In this document: in pieces, positions 17,401 to 25,347 of the stretch | How the letters are laid out: each line of letters starts with the position of its first letter | How positions within the stretch are numbered: position 1 is the stretch's first letter | Assembly (NCBI GenBank): GCA_022561145.1 | Contig: JADFRS010000008.1 | Location: forward strand, 1-49,890 | Direction: 5' to 3' | DNA: 49,890 nt | Source of the DNA: Gemmatimonadota bacterium | GTDB taxonomy: Bacteria > Gemmatimonadota > Gemmatimonadetes > Longimicrobiales > Gaopeijiaceae | The notes under the pieces: generated by a model | The model's database searches: none | What the model saw: the letters and a program-made list of their open reading frames with translations, nothing else | Told to the model about the DNA's origin: nothing | Position numbers and translations under genes: made by a program

Positions 17401-17599
17401 ACGTCACCTGGTCTTCGACCACCTGTGGTGCCTGCCCCGGATACTCGGTGAAGACGATTACCTGTACGTCCGACAGGTCGGGAATGGCATCCACAGGCAT
17501 GGTGCGGATGATCTGAACACTCGCCACCATGGTCCCGACCATGAGCAACACGGCGAGTCCACGCCAGCGCACCGACGTCTCGATGATCCAGTGGATCAT
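14498..17599 (-). CDS. cusA: CusA/CzcA-family heavy-metal efflux RND transporter
   Basis: The inner-membrane pump of a tripartite metal exporter (1033 residues). HME-RND hallmarks are 'MPVDAIPDLSDVQVIVFTEY' near residue 35, the TM4 motif 'GAMIDAAIVMIENMHKHIE' near 400 with the proton-relay Asp, and 'DEGSLMYMP' near 555. Two methionines in the porter domain fit the Cus type rather than Czc: 'RTDMQATGIR' and 'APISMVETIV' correspond to positions used for Cu(I)/Ag(I) in E. coli CusA. It overlaps the CusB gene by ATGA and is last in the minus-strand operon. Monovalent copper or silver is the favoured substrate; Ni, Co or Zn are not excluded. Confidence 0.92.
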   Translation of the reverse strand: MIHWIIETSVRWRGLAVLLMVGTMVASVQIIRTMPVDAIPDLSDVQVIVFTEYPGQAPQVVEDQVTYPLVTALLAVPEAEVVRGQSMFGLSFVYVLFEEGTDLYWARSRVLEYLNSSSDALPEGVRPELGPDATGVGWVFQYALIGDGYSLDELRSLQDWHVRFELQSVPGVSEVASIGGFVRQYQVILDPARLLAFGVESNDVVRTIETSNRDVGGRTIEIAGGDYMVRGVGYLKGVGDIAELTVGIGRTGTPVRIRDVATVTIGPDMRLGLAELNGRGEAVGGVVIMRYGENALRVINGVKERIEEISSGLPPGVRIVTTYDRSALIRRATDTLIRTLIEESIIVGLVCLVFLLHARSAAVAIAILPLGIGLALAGTRVLGVNANIMSLGGIAIAIGAMIDAAIVMIENMHKHIEMHPERSRWDVVVESTREVGPALFVSLLIITLSFAPIFALQAEEGRLFRPLAVTKTLAMAAAALLSITAIPVLMGFFIRGPIRPESENPVSRFAIWVYRPVLNWALAHRGAVLVTSLIVLAGTLWPLARLGSEFMPPLDEGSLMYMPNSIPGISIAQQRRLLQRQDSILMSFPEVESVWGKAGRADSATDPAPISMVETIVNLKDPKEWPERLSQEELIAKMDRELRFTGLVNSWTMPIKNRTDMQATGIRTTLGVKIFGPDLSVIQSVGAQIEKLLAPMDGTASIFAERSFGGRYLDIEPDREAIGRYGLSVGDVQAVVATALGGRNVTTIVKGRERYPVQVRYAREFRDDPFRLRQVLVGTPSGAQVPLTQLATVGFSAGPPVIKSENGQLVGIVFIDVRNRDVGSYVNEAQRLVDEQLALPAGYRLQWSGQYESIQRVKARLTVVVPITLGIIALLLYFNFRNVVEVGIVMLSLPFALVGGVWLMWLLDYNLSVAVAVGFIGLGGLAAQTGVVMLLYLDQAWEKTVAGGSVTLDGLIAAINHGAVARVRPKLMTVVAIVAGLLPLMWARGTGASVMQRIAAPMIGGMVTSTMLTLVVIPVLYYLWRRRQVDASP

Positions 17600-18795
17600 T
17601 GCCTGTTCCCCATATCCATTGGGGCCCTGGCCGAATCGTCTCCCGTGCCCATCCCACCCATGTCCAGGCCCATGCCCATATCGAGCATGATGCCCGCCAT
17701 CGCAGCGGCAAGATTGGATTCGGAGTCGAAGAGGAAGGTCGCCGAAGCCACCACGGTATCCCCAGGCGTGAGGCCGTCGGTTACGAGCAGCGTGGAATCT
17801 CCCCGCAGGCCAACCGTGACTTCCACGGGATGGATGGCACCGCCCCGAACAATGAAGGCGAGGTCCCGATCACCGGTTGGAAGAACTGACGTGAGGGGCA
17901 CGATCATGCCGCGCGGGAAGTGAGTTCGCATCCTCACGGTGGCATACATCATCGGTCGAATGTCCCCGTCGGGATTCGGCATCTCGACGCGCACGCGTAG
18001 CGTCCGGGTCGCAGGGTCGAGCGTCGGGTAAATGAACGCGACACGGCCCCGGTAAATGCGTCCCGGGATGGCGTCGAAGACGATCTCAACGGGTTGACCA
18101 ACCGCCACCATGGCGATGTCCTGCTCGAAGATCTCGGCTTCGATCCAGACGTTGGTTAGATCCGCGATCCGATAGAGGGTCTCGCCCGCCTCGATGTGCT
18201 GACCCTCGATGACGTGCTTTTCCAGAATGTGGCCGGTGAAGGGAGAGAAGATGGTCAGGGTGCGGCGAGCCTCTCCGGCACGCTCGATCTCTGTGATCAG
18301 GGAGTCCGAGATGCCCCACAGCGCCATTCGGCGGCGGGCAGCTTCAACCAGTGATCCGGCGTCCGGAAGCTCATTCAGCCCGGTGGCCAGGAGCAACTCC
18401 TCCTGCGCGCTGATCAAATCGGGCGCGTACAGCTCGAAGAGGGCGTCACCCGCTTCAACGCGGCGCCCCGTCTCGTTCGCGTAGAGCTTCTCGATCCACC
18501 CGCTGACCCGCGCGTTCACGATGCCCATGCGGCTCTCATCCGGCACCACGGTCGCCACCGCCCGAACGGTTCGGTCCAATTCCGCACTGCGGACGATCGC
18601 GTAGCTCACACCTTGCAGGGAGGCTTGCCGCACAGTAACCCGCATTGCGGCTCCGGCCATCCGCATGGCGCCCATGTCCAAGCTATCGCTGGCGGTCTCC
18701 CCCGCCTGAGATGATGCATCTTCTTGTGTACCGCCCTCTGCGCAGCCGACGAATAGAAGAGCCGCTGTCAGGATGGTCGCTGTCCGAATGATCAT
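17596..18795 (-). CDS. cusB: CusB-like periplasmic adaptor lipoprotein with Met-rich C-terminal tail
   Basis: The membrane-fusion subunit linking the RND pump to the outer-membrane channel (399 residues from 'MIIRTATILTAALLFVGC', lipobox 'LFVGC'). This start has AGGAG 8 bases upstream and an ATGA overlap with the TolC-like gene. Barrel-sandwich and alpha-hairpin segments are visible ('VSGWIEKLYANETGRRVEAG', 'LFELYAPDLISAQEELLLA', 'RIADLTNVWIEAEIFEQDI'). Near the N-terminus 'MGAMRMAGAAMRV' resembles the Met-rich metal site of CusB. Unusually the C-terminus adds 'MLDMGMGLDMGGMGTGDD' and 'APMDMGN', a second Met-rich stretch that may bind Cu(I), taking the place of a separate CusF chaperone, which is absent here. 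Confidence 0.88.
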   Translation of the reverse strand: MIIRTATILTAALLFVGCAEGGTQEDASSQAGETASDSLDMGAMRMAGAAMRVTVRQASLQGVSYAIVRSAELDRTVRAVATVVPDESRMGIVNARVSGWIEKLYANETGRRVEAGDALFELYAPDLISAQEELLLATGLNELPDAGSLVEAARRRMALWGISDSLITEIERAGEARRTLTIFSPFTGHILEKHVIEGQHIEAGETLYRIADLTNVWIEAEIFEQDIAMVAVGQPVEIVFDAIPGRIYRGRVAFIYPTLDPATRTLRVRVEMPNPDGDIRPMMYATVRMRTHFPRGMIVPLTSVLPTGDRDLAFIVRGGAIHPVEVTVGLRGDSTLLVTDGLTPGDTVVASATFLFDSESNLAAAMAGIMLDMGMGLDMGGMGTGDDSARAPMDMGNRQ

Positions 18796-20078
18796 CGGTA
18801 CCACTCCTCTCCGGTCAACGCGGCCAACTCGGTGCGGCCCGCTCCGTACTGGGAAACGAGTCGAGCAAGATCGATTTGGGCGCGAAACAGTTCGTCCTGG
18901 GTCTCGAGAACGCTCGTGAGTTCGACTTCTCCAACGCGATACCGTTGGAGGGCCGAGACCGATGCGGCCCTGGCAAGGGGGATAATCTGGGTAGCCGTCA
19001 GGTCGGTCCGGCGGCGCAAGGCGTTGAGGGCAGCCAAGCGCGCGCGCACCGTACCGGTGAACCGGGCAACGAGGTCCTCGTATTCCTTCTCGGCGGCGCT
19101 CACATCGAAACGGGCCGCCTCAGCCTCCGGTGTTTGTTTGCGACCGGACCAAAGCGGCAACGGTATGCCCACCCGAACCGTGATGAACGGCTGTCGTCCT
19201 CCAAATCGTACGCCGGTCTGAAAGGAGATCATGAAGTCGGGGCGCCCCGAGATCTCCACCACACGGGCTCGCCGGGCCGCACGATCCACCGAGGCCGAAG
19301 CTACCCGGAGGGATGGGCTCTCGAGAACCTGCTCGGCCGCGTCGCCGAATGGAAGAAGCTCGGCATCTCCCAGGCTCAGTGTAGGACTGCCGCCCTCATC
19401 CAACAGGAGGGGCGCCTCCACGGGGGAGCCGTTCGCGCCCAGGAGCGCGTTGACCATTTCCTCGGCCCCCGTGACCGCTGCCTCCAGGCCGGGGAGCTGC
19501 TCTTGCAATCTCGCCCGGGCCAAGCGTGCCCGAAGAGCATCGGTCTGCGGTACTCCACCGCTCCGATAACGGGCATCGGTCACCGCGACCGCCTGCTCCG
19601 CCAATTCGGCACGCGCCTTCCACAGCTCGACGGAGGTTCGGGCGAACGAGAGCTCGTAGTAGGCCTTCGCCGCCCTGGACGCGAGGTCTGCCCCTTGGTC
19701 CTCTACGCGCCGGAGGGCGAGGGCACTATCGGCGCGGGCGACGGACGTAGCGGCGCTTCGCTTGCCTGGGTAGGGAAAGGTCTGTGCGACGCCGAAGGCG
19801 ATTTGAGTCATGCCCTCGGCTGCGAAGTCGAAGGAGGGGGCCGGAACCGACACCATCCCCAGCGACACAGTAGGGTCCGGGAACGCCCCCGCCGGACCGA
19901 TACGGCTCGTGGCTGCACCGAGACGAGCCTGGTGGGCGCGAAGGCCCGCATTGCTCGCGAGCACCCTCAAAACGTATTCGCGCAGACCGGGCGCATCCAC
20001 GATGGAGTCTTGAGCCGCCACACCTTGTACGGCTACCGCCTGAAACAAGACGAGGATCAGGTACTTGGCATGTCTCAC
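18792..20078 (-). CDS. TolC-family outer-membrane efflux protein
   Basis: The outer-membrane channel of the metal exporter (428 residues). The GTG start 'VRHAKYLILVLFQAVAVQG' was chosen because GGGGGAG lies 10 bases upstream; an upstream GTG at 20129 would bury the signal peptide. A cleavable signal ends near 'GVAAQDS'. The protein shows the long alpha-helical repeats of the family: 'VLRVLASNAGLRAHQARLGA' style segments near residue 45, 'AKAYYELSFARTSVELWKA' near 150 and 'YRVGEVELTSVLETQDEL' near 385, which is the conserved OEP repeat. The last four bases overlap the CusB start. It belongs to the CusC/CzcC group by context. Confidence 0.88.
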   Translation of the reverse strand: MRHAKYLILVLFQAVAVQGVAAQDSIVDAPGLREYVLRVLASNAGLRAHQARLGAATSRIGPAGAFPDPTVSLGMVSVPAPSFDFAAEGMTQIAFGVAQTFPYPGKRSAATSVARADSALALRRVEDQGADLASRAAKAYYELSFARTSVELWKARAELAEQAVAVTDARYRSGGVPQTDALRARLARARLQEQLPGLEAAVTGAEEMVNALLGANGSPVEAPLLLDEGGSPTLSLGDAELLPFGDAAEQVLESPSLRVASASVDRAARRARVVEISGRPDFMISFQTGVRFGGRQPFITVRVGIPLPLWSGRKQTPEAEAARFDVSAAEKEYEDLVARFTGTVRARLAALNALRRRTDLTATQIIPLARAASVSALQRYRVGEVELTSVLETQDELFRAQIDLARLVSQYGAGRTELAALTGEEWYR

Positions 20079-20171
20079 GATTGTGTTCTCCCCCTGCACC
20101 GCACGATGGCGGCGACGATTGGTATGCACGGTGGACGTCCACCGTGCGCTATTTGGAATTGTGGAGGGGAA

Positions 20172-20513
20172 CTACGCTCGAGGTGGTCGGGTCAGCGGGT
20201 CCGCGGAGGTCTGGGGAGGTGTGGACTGGGCAGAGCGCAGGGGTGCCGTCGAAACAGGGTAGTCCGCAGGCAGCGGGAGGCGGAAATCGGCGGGCCCGGC
20301 TTGCGGCACGCCGCAGCCCTCGAACGAACAACACTCCATCATTGAACTGGGGGCCGAAAGCACAGCCCCACTGGCACCAGACGTCAGGGTCATCTCCTGC
20401 ACATCCGCCCCCATCCGGCCCAGCGTGGTGCAGATGCCCGGACCGGAATAGGGCAGCAGCGTGGCCGCGAGCAGTGCCGCAGCAAAGACCCTAGAGGTAC
20501 CTGAGGTCGTCAT
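20172..20513 (-). CDS. Small exported protein heading the metal-efflux operon
   Basis: A 113-residue protein from 'MTTSGTSRVFAAALLAATLL' (AGAAGG upstream; the TTG at 20549 falls inside a dyad and is less likely). It has a signal peptide, then a poorly ordered mature region with a Cys cluster, 'MMECCSFEGCGVP', near residue 60, and a Pro/Ser-rich tail. It sits directly upstream of the TolC-like gene on the same strand and downstream of a MerR-type dyad, so it is likely metal-induced. Short Cys-containing secreted proteins often lead such operons and may bind metal. I do not recognise the family. Confidence 0.5.
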   Translation of the reverse strand: MTTSGTSRVFAAALLAATLLPYSGPGICTTLGRMGADVQEMTLTSGASGAVLSAPSSMMECCSFEGCGVPQAGPADFRLPLPADYPVSTAPLRSAQSTPPQTSADPLTRPPRA

Positions 20514-20548
20514 CGAGCGCCTTCTGAATCGTTCACGACCTAGCTTCA

Positions 20549-20570
20549 ACCCTCTGGAGTAAAGAGAGGT
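20549..20570 (-). promoter_or_regulatory. MerR-family-like operator dyad in front of the efflux operon
   Basis: On the minus strand ACCTCTC-TTTACTCC-AGAGGGT forms a dyad of 22 bases resembling operators of metal-sensing MerR-family regulators (for example the ACTCT...AGAGGGT of PbrR and ACTCTGGAGT of ZntR). It lies 36-57 bases before the chosen start of the first operon gene. No MerR-family gene is in the window. A weak terminator for the upstream RIC gene is an alternative reading. Confidence 0.4.
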
Positions 20571-20572
20571 CC

Positions 20573-21244
20573 CTACATGGCGAGCGCCCGCGGGAAGAGG
20601 ATGTTGTTCTCCAGGTGGATGTGCTGGTGCAGGTCATCCTCGAGGGCGCCGAGGCCGTACCACAGAGCGCGCCACGTGTTGCAGGCGTCCTCAGGCGGCT
20701 GGTACCCGTTCGTCAGCTCGCGCAGGCGCTCCAAGGCGCCCCCGGCCGAGGCGTGCTCCTCCTCCATGACGGAGATAGGATCCAGGGCCATTGCGCCCTG
20801 ACCCCGTCGGATCATGGGAAAGAGGATCTCTTCCTCCTTCATCATGTGCCGCTCCAACTCCGTCTTTAGGGCGAGGAACGTCGAGAGCAGCTCTCCGAGC
20901 ATCTCGGGCTCACGATCGCCGTGCGCCTTGAGAACCTTGCGAGCCATGAACTCCAGGCGCGGTAGCTCCTCCTCCAGCGGCCGATGATAGGCGGTCAGGA
21001 TATGGTCGATCAGATCGTTCAGATCGGCTTCGTCCCAACGCTTCTGGTCGTCGTCCACTTCCGCGATCTCTGCCCGGATCTCCTCGAGGATTTGTTCGGT
21101 GTCCAAGCCCCTCGCCTGGCAGACATCCTGGATGGGTTTGCCGCCGCCGCAACAGAAGTCGATGCTGTGGCGGGCGAAGACCCGTGTGGCTAATGGATAC
21201 TCGGCCGCGATTCGCCCCACGGGCGTGGCGTTTTCGATTCCCAT
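20573..21244 (-). CDS. ytfE: Iron-sulfur cluster repair di-iron protein (RIC/YtfE/ScdA family)
   Basis: A 223-residue cytosolic protein that helps restore Fe-S enzymes damaged by nitric oxide or oxidants. Residues 1-60 form the ScdA N-terminal domain with the hallmark 'HSIDFCCGGGKPIQDVC'. The rest is a hemerythrin-like four-helix bundle with di-iron ligands in 'DHILTAYHRPLEEELPRL' (near 90), 'ERHMMKEEEILFPMI' (near 135), 'MEEEHASAGGALERL' (near 165) and 'DDLHQHIHLENNILFPRAL' (near 210). The start 'MGIENATPVG' has GAGGA 9 bases upstream. It is divergent from the PaaX-type regulator and next to a nitrate-respiration and benzoyl-CoA reductase region, where NO protection of Fe-S enzymes makes sense. 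Confidence 0.92.
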   Translation of the reverse strand: MGIENATPVGRIAAEYPLATRVFARHSIDFCCGGGKPIQDVCQARGLDTEQILEEIRAEIAEVDDDQKRWDEADLNDLIDHILTAYHRPLEEELPRLEFMARKVLKAHGDREPEMLGELLSTFLALKTELERHMMKEEEILFPMIRRGQGAMALDPISVMEEEHASAGGALERLRELTNGYQPPEDACNTWRALWYGLGALEDDLHQHIHLENNILFPRALAM

Positions 21245-21306
21245 ATCTCTCATTCCTCGAATTCAGTAGTTGCCGGTCGTCTTTCAGCTCGGTGTCATTC
21301 CGGAAG

Positions 21307-21335
21307 TTGCAATTGCGATATATGACAATTATAAT
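21307..21335 (+). promoter_or_regulatory. Sigma-70 type promoter of the PaaX-family gene
   Basis: TTGCAA at 21307-21312, a 17-base spacer and a perfect TATAAT at 21330-21335, 37 bases before the ATG of the regulator. The stretch 21300-21360 is strikingly AT-rich against its GC-rich surroundings and also serves the divergent RIC gene, so the promoters overlap. Confidence 0.6.
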
Positions 21336-21372
21336 ACGATCGTCACAGAATTGATATACTACCTGGACCGCC

Positions 21373-22269
21373 ATGACGACTCGGCGCCCGAAAGACCTGG
21401 TCTTCACCCTTTTTGGGGATTATCTGCTCCACCGCTCCGAGGCGGTCTGGGTTGGGAGCTTGATCTCCCTGCTCGCCCCCCTTGGGCTCAATGCACCCAC
21501 GGTCCGGACGGCCCTCTCCAGGATCGCTCGGCGAGGTTGGATTCGCTCCGAGCGGCTGGGCCGCCGCAGCTACTACTCCCTCACAGCCAACGGGCGCCGG
21601 CTCCTGGAGGAGGGTGAGGCCCGGATCTACCACCCGAATTGGGACCGGCCCTGGGACGGGCAGTGGGTGGTCCTGACATACTCCATCCCCGAGGGCGATC
21701 GACGTCTTCGCAACCAGTTGCGCGACCGGCTCACGTGGCTGGGGTTCGGCTCCCTTGGGAACGGACTCTGGATCTCTCCGCACGACGTGGAAGGCGAGAT
21801 CCTGGAGATCGCCGATTTCCTCGGAATCCAGGACCGGCTCGAGTGCTTCCGCGGAGACGCCATCGGGCTGAGTTCCCCCGAGCGTCTGGTGGAACGCTGC
21901 TGGGATCTCCCGGCCATCAACTCCCGATACGAGGCGTTCCTACAGCGCTACGCCCCGAAGTTTCTGGCGTGCCGCGACGCCCAGGAACAGGGTGAGCTCG
22001 ACCCGGAGCGGGCATACATGCTCCGCTTCGAGTTGATCCACGAGTACCGGGAATTCCCGTTCCTCGATCCCTATTTGCCGCGCGCGCTGCTCCTCGACAA
22101 CTGGGGTGGCGAGTGCGCTGCGCACCTGTTCAAGATCTTCCACGACCTTCTGGCCCCCGCCGCCGACCGCTACGTGGATTCGCTCCTCGCCGAGGCCGCG
22201 ACGCCCCCGAAGGCTCGCACCCGGCGCGGCGCAATCCAGGACTCCACTTCACAGTTCGGCTCCACGTGA
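21373..22269 (+). CDS. PaaX-family transcriptional regulator
   Basis: A 298-residue regulator with three recognisable parts: a winged helix-turn-helix at residues 1-75 ('LGLNAPTVRTALSRIARRGW', 'LGRRSYYSLTANGRRLLEEG'), a central PaaX domain ('WDGQWVVLTYSIPEGDRRLR', 'GFGSLGNGLWISPHD') and a C-terminal PaaX_C domain ('YMLRFELIHEYREFPFLDPY', 'LPRALLLDNWGGECA'). PaaX of E. coli represses phenylacetate catabolism and is released by phenylacetyl-CoA. Here the gene is nine bases upstream of oah and leads the benzoyl-CoA operon, so an aryl-CoA or ring-cleaved CoA ester is the likely effector. Known anaerobic benzoate clusters use BzdR or BadR/BadM instead, so this pairing is unusual. Confidence 0.9.
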   Translation: MTTRRPKDLVFTLFGDYLLHRSEAVWVGSLISLLAPLGLNAPTVRTALSRIARRGWIRSERLGRRSYYSLTANGRRLLEEGEARIYHPNWDRPWDGQWVVLTYSIPEGDRRLRNQLRDRLTWLGFGSLGNGLWISPHDVEGEILEIADFLGIQDRLECFRGDAIGLSSPERLVERCWDLPAINSRYEAFLQRYAPKFLACRDAQEQGELDPERAYMLRFELIHEYREFPFLDPYLPRALLLDNWGGECAAHLFKIFHDLLAPAADRYVDSLLAEAATPPKARTRRGAIQDSTSQFGST

Positions 22270-22277
22270 GTGTGACT

Positions 22278-23366
22278 ATGGGCTACTTCGAATCGCACGC
22301 TGCAGAGACCCTCGACTTCAAGGAGATCCTATACGAGAAGGCCGATTGGGTGGCCACGATCACCATCAACCGGCCGTTCAACTACAACGCTTACTCCACG
22401 CTGGCGCTGCGAGAGCTGGCAACCGCCTTCCAGGACGCCGCCTTCGACGACCAGGTGGGCGTAATCGTGTACACGGGCGCCGGTGACCGGGCGTTTTGCA
22501 CGGGGGGAGACGTGAAGGAGTACGAGGCGCTCTACATCCAGAAGCCTCGCGACTACTGGAAGTACATGGGCCTTTTCAAGGCCTACATCGAAAGCATCGT
22601 GAACACGGGCAAGCCCGTAGTCGCGCGGCTGAACGGCATGGCCGTGGGTGGCGGCAACGAGTCCCAGATGGCCTGCGACCTGGCCGTCATGGCCGAGCAC
22701 GCATGGATCGGGCAGGTGGGGACCCGGGTGGGGAGCGTAGCGGCCGGCGGTGCCACCCAGTGGCTTCCCATCATGATCGGCGATCGGCGGGCCCGGGAGA
22801 TGCTTCTCTTCAACGGCGAGATCCGACCCCGGCAGGCCCTCGACTGGGGCCTGGTAAACAGGGTTGTGCCTTCCGTCGTGAAGGGCGGCGACTTCATCGA
22901 GGGCGCCACCGAGGAGCAGATCCGTTTGGCGCAGAAGGGTGAGGACGGCTACTCGATCAACCTCGACCGCCTCGACGAGGAGGTGGACGGCCTGGTGGAG
23001 AAGCTCCTGGACCAGTTCCCGGAATGCGTCCGCTACACCAAGCAGCAGGTGAACTTCTGGAAGGACCTCTCCTGGCACCACACCATCGGCCACGCCAGGG
23101 ATTGGCTGTCCATCCACTATACCTGCTACGAGCCCTGGGAGGGCATGCGTGCCTTCGTCGAGAAGCGCCCGGCCGATTACATGGGCGTCCGGAAGCGGGC
23201 GGCCGAGGGCCGCTCCAGCGAGTTCGTCTGGGGCCCGCCTCGGGGCGAGTGCGGAAAATGCGGCGCGAAGGGTATCCCGGCGGCGTTCGAGTACTGCGGC
23301 GTGTGCGGTGAGCCCTTAGGCGAGGCGGCCGCCTCGACGGTGGAGACGGAAGGAGCCGCGTCGTGA
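22278..23366 (+). CDS. oah: 6-oxocyclohex-1-ene-1-carbonyl-CoA hydrolase (ring-opening)
   Basis: A crotonase-fold enzyme that adds water and opens the ring of 6-oxocyclohex-1-ene-1-carbonyl-CoA to 3-hydroxypimelyl-CoA, in the lower benzoyl-CoA pathway (362 residues from 'MGYFESHAAETLDFKEILYE'). The features 'RPFNYNAYSTLALREL' near 36, 'RAFCTGGDVKEYEALY' near 72, 'GMAVGGGNESQMACDLAVMA' near 121 and 'YTKQQVNFWKDLSW' near 255 are those of the Oah/BamA group and differ from ordinary enoyl-CoA hydratases. A zinc-ribbon-like tail, 'CGKCGAKGIP...YCGVCGEP', closes the protein. The TGA overlaps the GTG of dch. In-frame GTG codons at 22266 and 22272 are alternative starts. Confidence 0.9.
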   Translation: MGYFESHAAETLDFKEILYEKADWVATITINRPFNYNAYSTLALRELATAFQDAAFDDQVGVIVYTGAGDRAFCTGGDVKEYEALYIQKPRDYWKYMGLFKAYIESIVNTGKPVVARLNGMAVGGGNESQMACDLAVMAEHAWIGQVGTRVGSVAAGGATQWLPIMIGDRRAREMLLFNGEIRPRQALDWGLVNRVVPSVVKGGDFIEGATEEQIRLAQKGEDGYSINLDRLDEEVDGLVEKLLDQFPECVRYTKQQVNFWKDLSWHHTIGHARDWLSIHYTCYEPWEGMRAFVEKRPADYMGVRKRAAEGRSSEFVWGPPRGECGKCGAKGIPAAFEYCGVCGEPLGEAAASTVETEGAAS

Positions 23367-24130
23367 GCTATTCCTTTCTGCGGTTGGAGCGGGAGGGAGC
23401 CGTGGCCCGGCTCACCCTGGATCGGCCCCCGGTCAACGCTCTGGACATCGCCACCATGCTGGAAATGAGCCGGGCCCTACATGAGGTCGAGGCGGATCCG
23501 GAGGTGAGCGTCGTCCTCGTCACGGGCGAGGGAAAGGCCTTTTGTGCCGGCGTGGACGTAGAGGATCACTCGGCGGACCAGACCGAGGTCATGCTGGATG
23601 TCTTCCATGGAGTCGTGCGCCAGCTCATGGAGCTCCCCTGTCCGGTGGTCGTGGCCGTGAACGGAGCGGCGCTGGGCGGTGGTTGTGAGCTCATGCTGGC
23701 CGCCGATGTGGTATTCGCCCGGGCGGGCTCCAAGATCGGACAGCCGGAGATTCTCCTCGGAGTCTTTCCCCCGGTGGCTGCCGCCCTGCTGCCCCGCTTG
23801 ATCGGACGGCAGCGGGCCATGGATCTCATCCTCTCGGGTCGCACGTTGAACGCTGAAGAGGCGCTGGCCATGGGACTGGTGAGTCGAGTGATCCCGCCCA
23901 ACCACTTCGCTGCTGAAGTGGATGAGTACGTGGCGGGCCTCGCCTCCCTGAGTCGCCCGGTGCTCCGGCTCGCCAAGACGACGGTACGGGAATGCCTGGA
24001 GCTCTCCCCACAGAAGGCGGTCGACCGTGCCGAGCAGCGATACCTGCGGGAGCTCATGGCCCTGGAGGACCCGCACGAGGGCCTGTCGGCCTTCCTGGAA
24101 AAGCGATCTCCCGTATGGAAGGGAGCCTGA
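23363..24130 (+). CDS. dch: Cyclohexa-1,5-dienecarbonyl-CoA hydratase (dienoyl-CoA hydratase)
   Basis: A 255-residue crotonase-family hydratase. It would convert cyclohexa-1,5-diene-1-carbonyl-CoA, the product of benzoyl-CoA reductase, into 6-hydroxycyclohex-1-ene-1-carbonyl-CoA. Visible features are '[16 protein letters not shown]' near residue 18, '[20 protein letters not shown]' near 55 (oxyanion hole, with the characteristic VDVEDH of dienoyl-CoA hydratases), '[18 protein letters not shown]' near 98 and '[20 protein letters not shown]' near 130. It starts with GTG within the oah stop and is followed one base after its own stop by the reductase genes. Position between oah and the reductase supports Dch over a generic enoyl-CoA hydratase. 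Confidence 0.87.
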   Translation: MSYSFLRLEREGAVARLTLDRPPVNALDIATMLEMSRALHEVEADPEVSVVLVTGEGKAFCAGVDVEDHSADQTEVMLDVFHGVVRQLMELPCPVVVAVNGAALGGGCELMLAADVVFARAGSKIGQPEILLGVFPPVAAALLPRLIGRQRAMDLILSGRTLNAEEALAMGLVSRVIPPNHFAAEVDEYVAGLASLSRPVLRLAKTTVRECLELSPQKAVDRAEQRYLRELMALEDPHEGLSAFLEKRSPVWKGA

Positions 24131-24131
24131 C

Positions 24132-25340
24132 ATGGCCGTTCAGAACGCTTCCGCTCCCGCGGGAGCCATGAAGCCAGCCGCGCGATTGCTCGAGCTTCCC
24201 GACGCCACGGATCTTGGCGAGACCCTCTGGCACTGCCGGGAGATCCTGGAGGACACGGACTTCCCCACGGTTCGAAAATGGCGGGAATCCGGGGGGAAGG
24301 TGCTGGGCCACTTCCAGGTCTACTTCCCCGAGGAGCTGGCCCACGCCGCCGGCATGCTGCCGGTGAAGGTTCGCGGGGCTCCGGTGGACCGGCGCGAGGC
24401 GGATAGCAAGTTCGGCTCGTACCTGTGCTCGATCCTGCGCAGCTCACTGGAGTTGGCTCTGACGGGGCGTCTCGACCTCGACATGTTCGTGACGCACCCG
24501 ATCTGCGACGCGGCGCGCAACCTGGCCGGCATCTGGGGTCGCAACCGCCCGGAGTCCGCCCAGATCCTCTACCTGCCGCAGAACCCGAACTCGGCGTTCG
24601 CCGCGGCTTACCTGGCCGAGGAGTACCGCAGGGTCCTGGACGACATCGAGCGCATCACGGGCCGCACGGTGACCGAGCAGGCGCTCCGGCACTCCATTCG
24701 CGTGTTCAACCGGAACCGGCAACTGCTGCGGGAGCTGTACGCCATCAAGCGCGACACGCCGTGGCTGGTCTCGGTGGACGAGGCGTACGTGGTGATGGCC
24801 CTCGGTGGGCTGATCCCCCGGGAGGAGCACAACGAGCTGCTCGAGTTGGTGATCCCAATGTTCCTGAAGCGCGACCTGCGCAAGCAGGACAAGATCCGCG
24901 TCGTCTTCGAGGGCGGGTTCTGCGAGCAGCCGCCGCTCGACCTCCTCAGGGCCATCGCCCAGTTCTGCTACGTGGTGGACGACGACCTGCTCATCGGGCT
25001 TCGCTGGATCCTGGAAGACGTGCCCTCGGACGGCGCTCCCCTGGAGAAGCTGGCCGACGCCTATCTGAACCGCTCGTCGTACAGCCCGGTGCAGCACGAT
25101 CTGCGCAAGCCCAAGGAGCGCATGCTCCTGGAGCGCATTCGGGAGGCGGGCGCCGAGGCGGCCATCGTGTCGGCGGCCAAGATGTGCGAGCCCGGACTGG
25201 ACGAGCAGGTGGCGTACGCCGACGCCTTGGACGAGGCGGGCATCCCGTACTTCATCACGGAGTTCGAGGAGAAGATGAGCTCCTTCGACCACCTCCAGAT
25301 CCAGCTCGAGACCTTCATGGAAAACCTTCTCTTCGTATGA
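24132..25340 (+). CDS. bzdN: Benzoyl-CoA reductase, BcrC/BzdN-type subunit
   Basis: One of the two catalytic Fe-S subunits of ATP-dependent class I benzoyl-CoA reductase, which reduces the aromatic ring by Birch-like electron transfer (402 residues). It belongs to the 2-hydroxyglutaryl-CoA dehydratase D-component fold. Visible family features are '[20 protein letters not shown]' near residue 55, '[16 protein letters not shown]' near 95, '[20 protein letters not shown]' near 120 and '[19 protein letters not shown]' near 257, with Cys residues that ligate the cluster. The ATG starts one base after the dch stop and the gene is followed 7 bases later by bzdO. Assignment to N rather than O rests on size and gene order, as in Azoarcus bzdNOPQ. 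Confidence 0.88.
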   Translation: MAVQNASAPAGAMKPAARLLELPDATDLGETLWHCREILEDTDFPTVRKWRESGGKVLGHFQVYFPEELAHAAGMLPVKVRGAPVDRREADSKFGSYLCSILRSSLELALTGRLDLDMFVTHPICDAARNLAGIWGRNRPESAQILYLPQNPNSAFAAAYLAEEYRRVLDDIERITGRTVTEQALRHSIRVFNRNRQLLRELYAIKRDTPWLVSVDEAYVVMALGGLIPREEHNELLELVIPMFLKRDLRKQDKIRVVFEGGFCEQPPLDLLRAIAQFCYVVDDDLLIGLRWILEDVPSDGAPLEKLADAYLNRSSYSPVQHDLRKPKERMLLERIREAGAEAAIVSAAKMCEPGLDEQVAYADALDEAGIPYFITEFEEKMSSFDHLQIQLETFMENLLFV

Positions 25341-25347
25341 GGCGCGC

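Noticed and set aside
18876-20345. Plus-strand 489-codon frame
   Set aside because: Antisense to the TolC-like outer-membrane gene, with no family features.
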